From a virus: a DNA stretch of 22,922 nt. A program made the translations under genes and the position numbers. Shown piece after piece: positions 17,114 through 22,922 of this stretch (positions are counted from its first letter, which is position 1; every line of letters starts with the position of its first letter). The notes beneath the pieces were generated by a model. It was given only the letters and a program-made list of their open reading frames with translations. It made no database searches and was not told the origin of the DNA. The stretch is from IMG/VR virus record IMGVR_UViG_3300030380_003003, positions 1-22,922 of that record; one strand, written 5' to 3'.

Positions 17114-17791
17114 CTAGTAGTCTACCTCTCTTCCATATCTGCCATATCTTTTCCTTGGCGATAGTCCTGCGCTTTTGTATTTTACTGTTCTTTTAACACC
17201 AATATTTCCTCCTCTGCCTCTTAACTCAGCATCAGATACCTCAGCTTGGAACAAATTAAAATAATCAGCAGCAGCTATTGGATCAGTCCACTGCTTTGCA
17301 GGAATTCTTAATAATCTATAAATGGTACCGTAAATAATACCGTCTCTATAAGTATTACTAAACTCAGTGTCAATGTTGTTAGTAGTCCTAGTAGGTTTTA
17401 AAGCAACATTTAATAACAATTCTTTATTTGTATTAGGCACAGGAACTAACCAAAAACTACTTGCAGTTTTTTGCAGGTATACAGTAGGAGTGCCTGTCTT
17501 ATCCCTCCAGTCAGGATAATTCAGTTCTAAACTTCTTGGACTGATTGGATCTAAATCATTACCATCATAAGTCGCCCATAAAATTTGATGTACTTCTGTG
17601 CCACTAGGCTGATCAAATTCATACTCATACTCTCCTGATATAGTTGTAATAGGGTCTAGGTCAAATGTAAACGCCTTACTTTTTTCACACAGTTCGATAG
17701 CTGCCGAACGTATATTAGTTTGAATTAAACTATCAGGACACCCCGGTGCATACGGTAATACTTCTTTTACTAACGATTCAAAACTAGCCAC
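17114..17791 (-). CDS. Second head-tail connector/adaptor-like protein, 225 aa
   Basis: GTG at 17791 is within an 8-base overlap (GTGGCTAG) with the previous gene. The N-terminal half, MASFESLVKEVLPYAPGCP then IRSAAIELCEKSKAF, is helical and resembles adaptor proteins of podoviruses. A central beta region includes YEYEFDQPSG and SSFWLVPVPN. The C-terminal part is helical, ending in a basic Arg/Tyr/Gly-rich tail (RKRYGRYGREVDY). It comes right after another connector-like gene and before the GNAT-like gene, in the position of T7 gp11/gp12. It is too short for a nozzle protein (T7 gp12 is about 790 residues). The adaptor role is inferred. Confidence 0.62.
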   Translation of the reverse strand: MASFESLVKEVLPYAPGCPDSLIQTNIRSAAIELCEKSKAFTFDLDPITTISGEYEYEFDQPSGTEVHQILWATYDGNDLDPISPRSLELNYPDWRDKTGTPTVYLQKTASSFWLVPVPNTNKELLLNVALKPTRTTNNIDTEFSNTYRDGIIYGTIYRLLRIPAKQWTDPIAAADYFNLFQAEVSDAELRGRGGNIGVKRTVKYKSAGLSPRKRYGRYGREVDY

Positions 17792-18470
17792 TAGCTACCC
17801 CCGCTTTAGGTTCATTAATATCTCCAGCTTGTTGTCCTACTCCTAAACTCTGTGCAAACAACTGATAATACGATCCTGCTGTTGCTAAATTAGAAGCATA
17901 TTCTGATTCTTTTAAAAAGGCTCTGTATAAAACAAAATTAATTAATGCGTTTGCAAAAATATCGTCTACTTGAATTACATCTGTACCCGCACTTAAATTA
18001 GTTGGATTCTTAGAGTACACGACTTCTACATATGCACTGCCAGAAACTCCAGGGTAAACATAAAATTTACGTGGATCTCTCACGTCAAACATATAGTGTT
18101 TTACTTGTGTACCATGAGCCGCATCTCCTGTTACTGTAGGATCATGCCAACTAGGCTCGAAAGTATTTATAGCATCAAAATCAACAAGCCTTATAGTCCT
18201 AGCACCAGTTGCATCAGTGCCTGTTCCAGACATATTTCTTACAACTTTAATTAAACGTAACCCGTCAGTTGGGATAGATTGTTCAGTTCCTGCGGATAAA
18301 GATACATTAGAATGAGTAGCGGTAGCATCAGGACGAATATTAACAATTTCTCTTTGACCGTCATTTAAATAATCCAAAAGTTCGCCTTCCGTCCATCGTA
18401 CATTTGTATTATCTTGTAAGATGTTCTGGACTCTCGAAAGAATATGTTGCCCTTGTAGTGTTCCTGCCAT
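17784..18470 (-). CDS. Head-tail adaptor-like protein (DUF6682-type), 228 aa
   Basis: ATG at 18470 directly follows a double stop, TGATAA, of the 82-aa gene; the site is weak. The N-terminus ILSRVQNILQDNTNVRWTEGELLDYLNDGQREI is helical and resembles the DUF6682 family found beside capsid and portal genes in podoviruses. A middle beta region has SAGTEQSIPTDGLRLIKVVR and FDVRDPRKFYVYPG; a C-terminal helical region includes FVLYRAFLKESEYA. The layout, helical N-terminus, beta core, helical C-terminus, fits ring-forming adaptors that bind the portal. Placed next to the capsid gene it is the best candidate for the T7 gp11-type gatekeeper. The name is from motif memory and the role from context. 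Confidence 0.65.
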   Translation of the reverse strand: MAGTLQGQHILSRVQNILQDNTNVRWTEGELLDYLNDGQREIVNIRPDATATHSNVSLSAGTEQSIPTDGLRLIKVVRNMSGTGTDATGARTIRLVDFDAINTFEPSWHDPTVTGDAAHGTQVKHYMFDVRDPRKFYVYPGVSGSAYVEVVYSKNPTNLSAGTDVIQVDDIFANALINFVLYRAFLKESEYASNLATAGSYYQLFAQSLGVGQQAGDINEPKAGVASG

Positions 18471-18473
18471 TTA

Positions 18474-18722
18474 TCACTCTTCTACTTTTTTACTCTTTGT
18501 AGTTTTTTTAGGTTTCTCCTTAGTCTCTTCGATAATTTCTTCCATTTTCTTAGGTGCTTCTTTTACTTCAGTGCACCCAGCTTGTATGCAGGCATACGCT
18601 ATGTAGTCAGGAAACTCTCTTGTTTCTCCAGCTTCTAGTCTAACTGCATCACCAGTAGTTAAAGCTACGTAAACATCTTCACTAGCTTTTACTAACATTC
18701 TTTTTACTTCTTTTTCTACCAT
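18474..18722 (-). CDS. Small capsid-adjacent protein, 82 aa, charged C-terminus
   Basis: ATG at 18722 has a good site (AGGAG, 8 nt away). Residues 1-55 appear folded, with LVKASEDVYVALTTGDAVRLEAGETREF and two Cys (AYACIQAGC). The last 28 residues are nearly all Lys, Glu, Pro and Thr. It lies between the capsid gene and the adaptor gene. Possible roles are head decoration, head completion or a DNA-binding or assembly accessory. I do not recognise the family. The strong hairpin before it (18746-18767) may lower its expression relative to the capsid protein. Confidence 0.6.
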   Translation of the reverse strand: MVEKEVKRMLVKASEDVYVALTTGDAVRLEAGETREFPDYIAYACIQAGCTEVKEAPKKMEEIIEETKEKPKKTTKSKKVEE

Positions 18723-18745
18723 TTAAAACTCCTGTTTGATAGAAG

Positions 18746-18767
18746 GGGGTGGCCCTAAGACCACCCC
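18746..18767 (-). terminator. GC-rich hairpin after the capsid gene
   Basis: The minus-strand RNA forms GGGGTGGTC-TTAG-GGCCACCCC: nine pairs including one G-U, with a four-base loop. It lies in the 53-nt gap after the capsid stop. There is no run of U after the stem (CCUUCUAUC follows), so it is not a canonical intrinsic terminator. It may be a leaky terminator, a processing site or a 3' stabiliser of capsid mRNA. Confidence 0.6.
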
Positions 18768-18775
18768 AATCTTAA

Positions 18776-19912
18776 TTAAAATGCGCAATCTACTCTGATT
18801 ACACCAAAGTCTTCATCCTGACCAGAAATGTCAGAATTGTACTTAGGCTTTTTAAGACCCATGATCTTACCGATAGAGATACCATTTTGGTTTCCGTAGT
18901 CGAAAGTGTCTTCAACTATTTCTGGTAAACCGATATCTGCCATAGCAAGAGCTTGAGCTCCACAGAATAAGCAAGCAGCGAAGTCAATGTCACTACCAGA
19001 TCCACCTTTCTGAGTACCTGAAGTACCTTGAGAAGTGTTTGGTACGTGTCTGAATTCGTGAACCATGACACCGTCAACCATTAAGCTAGAAGATCCAGCA
19101 AATAGTTCGTTGTTTGGTCCTCTGATACCAGCGCTTCTTACGTTAGATAAGAAGTCTGAATCTAGTTTCAGATCAGCCATTACTTGTGGAGTAACAAAAA
19201 GATGGAACATCTCTTCATTACCATTGCCTCTCATACCTCTAATGTATTGATCTTTAGCATAAGCTTTAAGCTCAACAATTGTGCTGTACTTCATAGTATC
19301 AGCAGCAACTAAAGCAGAAGTATCACCAGCAACTAAACCATTAGTTGCATCGACTCTTCTGTGTCTGTTAGAAGTAGGAGCAGTGATGTCTGCATTAAAC
19401 GCAAGATCAGATAAATTAGCACCTGAACCTAAAACTGGTCTTGTAGCAGAAGAACCACCAATATTGTTGTTCTTTCTGTTATAAGAAATACCAGCCAAAG
19501 TTAGAAATGCTAACTGGTCTATTCTGTCTGCCATTGCGTATGCAAGTGCATCCCTTGAGTGCTCACGGAAGTTGACAACAGATTTTTGATCAGCAAGCCT
19601 ACCAGATAGTCTGTTTGCAAATCTTAATTGATCTAGTTGTACAACGATGTCGAATGCTCTCAACGCTTCTTCATTACCTTCGAGAGTGTTGTCACCAACA
19701 ATACCATCACCAGTCATGTCAGCTAAAAGTGTTAAAACAGCTCTAGCTCCTTTTTCTGATTGTGTAAGTTCATTTATTCTCTGAACCATGGCGTTGGGGC
19801 CACTACCCGCGAATTGGTTAATGAAGGACATGTTTCTAGCAACTCTCCAAAAATCACGAGACCAGATAGTAAGCTGTTCACTGGTCAGCGCGCTAAAGTT
19901 TGTATTAGCCAT
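18776..19912 (-). CDS. Major capsid protein, N4-gp56 family, 378 aa
   Basis: The protein matches the N4-gp56 family of HK97-fold capsid proteins (DUF4043). Diagnostic segments are LEGNEEALRAFDIVVQLDQL (from residue 77), FREHSRDALAY (115 on) and ADRIDQLAFLTLAG (128-141). The start is ATG at 19912 (MANTNF), not the in-frame TTG at 19924, because that TTG and the next codons form the Shine-Dalgarno GGAGGG (19917-19922). It forms the icosahedral shell around the scaffold. It follows the scaffold gene after a 199-nt structured leader and is followed by a GC-rich hairpin, both suggesting separate dosage control. The length is typical for the family and no domain is missing. Confidence 0.92.
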   Translation of the reverse strand: MANTNFSALTSEQLTIWSRDFWRVARNMSFINQFAGSGPNAMVQRINELTQSEKGARAVLTLLADMTGDGIVGDNTLEGNEEALRAFDIVVQLDQLRFANRLSGRLADQKSVVNFREHSRDALAYAMADRIDQLAFLTLAGISYNRKNNNIGGSSATRPVLGSGANLSDLAFNADITAPTSNRHRRVDATNGLVAGDTSALVAADTMKYSTIVELKAYAKDQYIRGMRGNGNEEMFHLFVTPQVMADLKLDSDFLSNVRSAGIRGPNNELFAGSSSLMVDGVMVHEFRHVPNTSQGTSGTQKGGSGSDIDFAACLFCGAQALAMADIGLPEIVEDTFDYGNQNGISIGKIMGLKKPKYNSDISGQDEDFGVIRVDCAF

Positions 19913-19916
19913 TAGG

Positions 19917-19922
19917 CCCTCC
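19917..19922 (-). promoter_or_regulatory. Shine-Dalgarno deciding the capsid start
   Basis: GGAGGG is placed 4 nt before ATG 19912. It overlaps the possible TTG start at 19924, which it therefore rules out. Confidence 0.8.
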
Positions 19923-19924
19923 AA

Positions 19925-20123
19925 ATAAAAATTAAATTAATAACCAATCGCTATTTGGGGCGATATCCCGTATACCCTTTATCGTTGGGGCACGATACCG
20001 TTAGTTTTACGAGCACGACCTCGAACAGTTAACGTCACTGTAGACGAAAAAACGATTTTTATACTGAACGACCAGTGGTTAGATATCGTTCTAACCAACG
20101 AATTCTTGTTAGTATACTACTCT
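19925..20123 (-). promoter_or_regulatory. Structured 199-nt leader upstream of the capsid gene
   Basis: The only sizeable non-coding stretch in the window. It contains five non-overlapping perfect stem-loops: 20076-20097 (8 bp, loop 6), 20025-20041 (5 bp, loop 7), 20010-20023 (4 bp, loop 6), 19980-19997 (6 bp, loop 6) and 19947-19964 (5 bp, loop 8). The last two share GCCCCAA in the loop and an ATCG-type stem. There is also a 10-bp palindrome, TAGTATACTA (20110-20119), whose TATACT could serve as a -10 element, though the matching -35 is poor. Likely roles are a capsid promoter, an RNA-processing site or a translational control element. No named riboswitch is recognised. Confidence 0.5.
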
Positions 20124-21215
20124 TTAATCAAAGTCACCACGCATTCTGCGTAAAGTTTCTTCAGGTAGTGCACCAAATTCATCATCAGATAGCGTATTTA
20201 TATTAACTACTTTAGCTTCTTTTGCCCCGTCACCCTTCATTTTAGGTGGTTGTGCTTGAGAAGCTTCTATCTTTTTCTTAACATTCTGTTTTTGTTTCTT
20301 TTCTTGTACTGCTTTTGTCAAAGTAGGTGCTGGATCTGCTTTTGGTTCATCAGAAACCTGCAACAACTCTGGTTTTTTAGACAATAAAGTAACTTCAGTA
20401 GCTTTTGCTAAGGAATCTGCCGCTCCATACCCTTGATATATAAAGGCATCACGCAGTTCCATCACTTCTTGAGTTAATTTTTCATCAAATGACTTACTTT
20501 TTTCATCAAAAATTGGAAAAACTTCCATTATTTCGTTAGCTTTTTGTTGTAACTCATGTTGCTCTCTGTCTTGTTGAACAGTTTGCCCCATTTGACTTTG
20601 CATTTCAGTCATTACCTGAGTTCTTTCGGCTTGTCTTATCTCATTTCGTAGTTGTGCAGCAGCATCGGTTTGTCCCTCGAGTACCAAGTCTTGGTATTCT
20701 TTCTCTTTGGCTACAAAATCGTATTCTGGTGCTTTGTTTTCTTCTGAAGTTTCTTGTTTTTCAATATCTTGAAGCTTTTTTTGCATTTCTTTGTTCTTTG
20801 CAAGTACCTCATCTAATCTAGACTTAGGCACCATAGGAGCTTTGGGCTCTTCTACAACTTCTTCTACAACTTCTTCTGTCTCTGGAGCTTCTTCTACTTG
20901 CGCATCTTTCTCCATTGTGTCCACAGGTTGTTCATCATCTGTTGATAACTCTTCTGTAGGCTCTTCTTCTGTTGTAGCTTCTGTCTCTGCAACTGGAGCT
21001 TCTTCCTCTTCTGTCTCTGCAACTTCTTCTGTTGTTTCCTCAGCGCTAGGTTCCTCTTCGGTTTGTTCATCTTGAGTTTCCTCCTCTTGTTCTTCTTCCT
21101 CAAAGTTCATATCTACTTGAAAAGGCGCTACGTCCTCCTCAGTTTTTGCATCTGCTCCTGGCATTCCATCGAATACTAGGTCTTCAGTTTCAGTTGTATT
21201 ATCTTTTTTAGCCAC
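20124..21215 (-). CDS. Scaffolding protein, 363 aa
   Basis: GTG at 21215 is used, with a perfect AGGAGGT (21223-21229) 7 nt upstream inside the portal gene; the two genes overlap by 8 bases (GTGGCTAA). Residues about 35-125 are extremely acidic, mostly Glu, Thr, Ala and Val. A coiled-coil part follows (about 130-245, with KSRLDEVLAKNKEMQKKLQD and RNEIRQAERTQVMTEMQSQM). The C-terminus has a basic Lys/Gln-rich segment (about 305-340) and ends LSDDEFGALPEETLRRMRGDFD in type. The acidic N-terminus, coiled-coil middle and basic end, located between portal and capsid, are hallmarks of phage scaffolds. It guides procapsid assembly and leaves before packaging. No protease motif is present. Confidence 0.85.
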   Translation of the reverse strand: MAKKDNTTETEDLVFDGMPGADAKTEEDVAPFQVDMNFEEEEQEEETQDEQTEEEPSAEETTEEVAETEEEEAPVAETEATTEEEPTEELSTDDEQPVDTMEKDAQVEEAPETEEVVEEVVEEPKAPMVPKSRLDEVLAKNKEMQKKLQDIEKQETSEENKAPEYDFVAKEKEYQDLVLEGQTDAAAQLRNEIRQAERTQVMTEMQSQMGQTVQQDREQHELQQKANEIMEVFPIFDEKSKSFDEKLTQEVMELRDAFIYQGYGAADSLAKATEVTLLSKKPELLQVSDEPKADPAPTLTKAVQEKKQKQNVKKKIEASQAQPPKMKGDGAKEAKVVNINTLSDDEFGALPEETLRRMRGDFD

Positions 21216-22922
21216 GGTTATTACCTCCTCTTGGTTTCATAGCTTCAACAGCAATCTTAGATGCTGCTTGGGTTTCTGTCTGTCCTTTCCTCATGTCATT
21301 AGTTAATGCTGATAACTGTTGACGTAAGGCAAGTTCCTGTTGCTTCATTTGCATTTTACTTTGAATCTCAGCCGCTTTTAACTGTGGATCAGCTGCGGAT
21401 TCTTGTGCCTTAGCTGCATTAAGTTGTGATTGAGATTGTAAGTTCTGTACTTCAGCTTCCATCTTCGCAAGTTCAAGCTGTACTTTCTTGATTTCAGCTT
21501 CAGCTTGGAATTGTTGTATTGCTGCTTGTTCTTCAGATGGTGGTTCCATACCCTGCATGATACGTATTCTCTGTGCGAGTTCAGCTTTCTTAGCCATGTG
21601 TGAGTATTCTACAATTAAATCATCTGGTATTGGTACACCAACTTGTCTAAGTTGTATTGCTTCAGCAAACTGCACCTCATCAAAGTTATCTCTAGTAGGC
21701 ATAGTACCCACAACTACATCATACTCACCAAGAGTTAAATCATTTATTATCTCTCCCTCTGGAGTTGTTTGGTTTACTACCAATGGTATACCAGGCTTCA
21801 TCGGGTCAGACTCATCAGTAATCTGAATAAGTCTTTCTTCTGTGTAGTACTGCTGTACTAAACGTAAGATATGTTCTGCTAAATATTGTCTAGTTTTTTG
21901 TAAATTATCTAGTGGTACTTGAATCATCAAGATACCTCTATTTTGTTTTGCTTGAATAGCTATACCAGATACTTCTGGACTATCTGTACCTAACATAGCA
22001 TCACTAATACCACTAATCTGTTTAATGTTAAGTGCGGCTTTTTGACTAATTCTATCTAGGCCGGTGGGAATCTGATTCGGTGGTATTTTCGCTGGGGGGG
22101 AGGATCCGCGATTATACTCTAGTACCAAACCAGTTTCCGCACCGTGTTCTTCTAGATCATCAGCGGTCATACCGTTTAACGATCCAGTTTCTACAATCCA
22201 ACCACTGTTGGCTGTAGTATTTACTATGTGAAGTTCCTGTGAACTTATCTTGTTAAGTTGCTCTTGGGGGGATATTAAGTTCCTAACCATACCGAAAGGT
22301 CTACCCCTTCTCCAGTATGGAAAGTAAGGAACAATAGTAAAACACTCATAAGGGGACCAGTCATCATGTAACACAACTGAATCCGCAGTTACTGTCCAAC
22401 GCACTTTACGCATTGGTTTATCTAAAATATCTAAACCATAATCATCAGCAAACTTCTGCATTTTACGTTTACCCCAAGTAGTTGGAACTGGACGCATATC
22501 ACCAGTAACTCTATCTACGTAAAACATACAATCTTTCAATTGATAATATTGTCTTTCAATAACTCTAACTGATCTTAATGATCTATTTTCTTCTGGGTTA
22601 GTCGTGGCTGATTGATTGTATTCAACACCTGTATAAGTATCTCCGTATCTAGTTTCTTCATACTCAACAGAATCTTGGCCCATACTTGCGCCATACTCTA
22701 CCGAAGTTCTAAGTTGGTCTGCTTTTTCTTGACCATACTGTTCTTCTATTTGATCAATACTCATCCATTTAGTTTCGAATATTTCATTCCAAGTTTTAGG
22801 GTCATACTCTTTTGCATCTGGGTCGATGAGGATATCTAGTGGGTCTTTAGTAGTTATCCTCACCTCACCTTGAATGTGGTCATCAAAATCTACACGCACA
22901 TCAAAGTAACCTCGGTCTTGGA
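21208..22922 (-). CDS. Portal protein, P22-like, 5' end outside window
   Basis: The frame is open to the window edge; the first complete codons read QDRGYFDVRVDFDD. The GTG at 22899 is internal, since the frame continues upstream without a stop. Segments such as EVRITTKDPLDILIDPDAKEY, PFGMVRNLISPQEQLNKI and SPEVSGIAIQAKQNRG match P22-type portal proteins of podoviruses. The C-terminal 130 residues are a long Gln/Ala/Glu/Lys coiled coil, as in portal barrels, ending GGNNRG. The portal is the dodecameric ring at one vertex through which DNA is packaged and ejected. It is followed by overlapping scaffold and then capsid, the usual head module. A seven-C run within the gene does not break the frame. 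Confidence 0.88.
   Translation of the reverse strand, partial: QDRGYFDVRVDFDDHIQGEVRITTKDPLDILIDPDAKEYDPKTWNEIFETKWMSIDQIEEQYGQEKADQLRTSVEYGASMGQDSVEYEETRYGDTYTGVEYNQSATTNPEENRSLRSVRVIERQYYQLKDCMFYVDRVTGDMRPVPTTWGKRKMQKFADDYGLDILDKPMRKVRWTVTADSVVLHDDWSPYECFTIVPYFPYWRRGRPFGMVRNLISPQEQLNKISSQELHIVNTTANSGWIVETGSLNGMTADDLEEHGAETGLVLEYNRGSSPPAKIPPNQIPTGLDRISQKAALNIKQISGISDAMLGTDSPEVSGIAIQAKQNRGILMIQVPLDNLQKTRQYLAEHILRLVQQYYTEERLIQITDESDPMKPGIPLVVNQTTPEGEIINDLTLGEYDVVVGTMPTRDNFDEVQFAEAIQLRQVGVPIPDDLIVEYSHMAKKAELAQRIRIMQGMEPPSEEQAAIQQFQAEAEIKKVQLELAKMEAEVQNLQSQSQLNAAKAQESAADPQLKAAEIQSKMQMKQQELALRQQLSALTNDMRKGQTETQAASKIAVEAMKPRGGNNRG
21223..21229 (-). promoter_or_regulatory. Perfect Shine-Dalgarno for the scaffold gene inside portal
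   Basis: AGGAGGT lies within the last codons of the portal gene (encoding Arg-Gly-Gly), 7 nt before the scaffold GTG. It selects the GTG and allows scaffold translation independent of portal termination. Confidence 0.8.

Noticed and set aside
19913-19924. TTG start for the capsid gene four codons upstream
   Set aside because: The TTG-GAG-GGC stretch is the Shine-Dalgarno for ATG at 19912.
20110-20119. Sigma70-type promoter with TATACT as -10
   Set aside because: The -35 at proper spacing (TGGTGA) matches poorly; kept only as a remark in the leader entry.
20791-21075. 94-aa plus-strand Ser/Val-rich frame
   Set aside because: Antisense of the acidic scaffold repeat; composition follows directly from it.
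20894-21103. 69-aa very basic minus-strand frame, rich in Lys, Arg and Gln
   Set aside because: It is the shifted reading of the Glu-rich scaffold segment (GAA-rich codons read as AAG/AGA); no ribosome site of its own.
22090-22105. Run of seven G as a frameshift or sequencing-error site in the portal gene
   Set aside because: The portal frame reads through intact with family-like sequence on both sides.

Overview
This window is a contiguous block of structural and DNA-ejection genes from a tailed double-stranded DNA phage. Every credible gene lies on the minus strand, and almost no base is left between genes. The gene order, the AT-rich base composition (judged by eye) and the tail-protein repeat types suggest an uncultured marine or aquatic podovirus. 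The host cannot be read from the sequence. No integrase, replication gene, tRNA or CRISPR is present.

In the direction of transcription (high to low coordinates) the order is: portal (5' end cut by the window edge), scaffold, a 199-nt non-coding leader, major capsid protein of the N4-gp56 type, a hairpin, a small 82-aa protein, two connector-like proteins, a GNAT-like protein, two Ala/Gln-rich internal virion proteins, a 799-aa coiled-coil protein, a 3111-aa giant protein, then four tail or fiber proteins, the last running off the window. This matches the T7 order 8-9-10-11-(12)-13-14-15-16-17, although the portal and capsid look like P22-type and N4-type families. By position, the GNAT-like, 226-aa, 198-aa, 799-aa and 3111-aa proteins would be counterparts of the T7 gp13-16 core/ejection proteins. 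A T7 gp12-like nozzle gene is not recognisable.

The most interesting content is in two genes. The 490-aa tail protein carries five exact-length 18-residue repeats followed by a plastocyanin-like (cupredoxin) domain with an apparently complete type 1 copper ligand set: H269, C320, H323, M326. The 3111-aa protein looks like a 'polyvalent' injected protein. It holds a segment resembling the circularly permuted YpsA branch of the SLOG nucleotide-binding family (about residues 1655-1835), a zincin-like motif with the catalytic Glu replaced (HSFGH, then EKIAD), and a C-terminal region of the kind found at the ends of large polyvalent phage proteins.

Expression appears to depend on tight translational coupling: two 8-base GTGGCTAR overlaps and two TAATG overlaps. 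The 199-nt leader before the capsid gene is packed with five small stem-loops, and a strong hairpin follows the capsid gene; both are candidate controls of capsid dosage.
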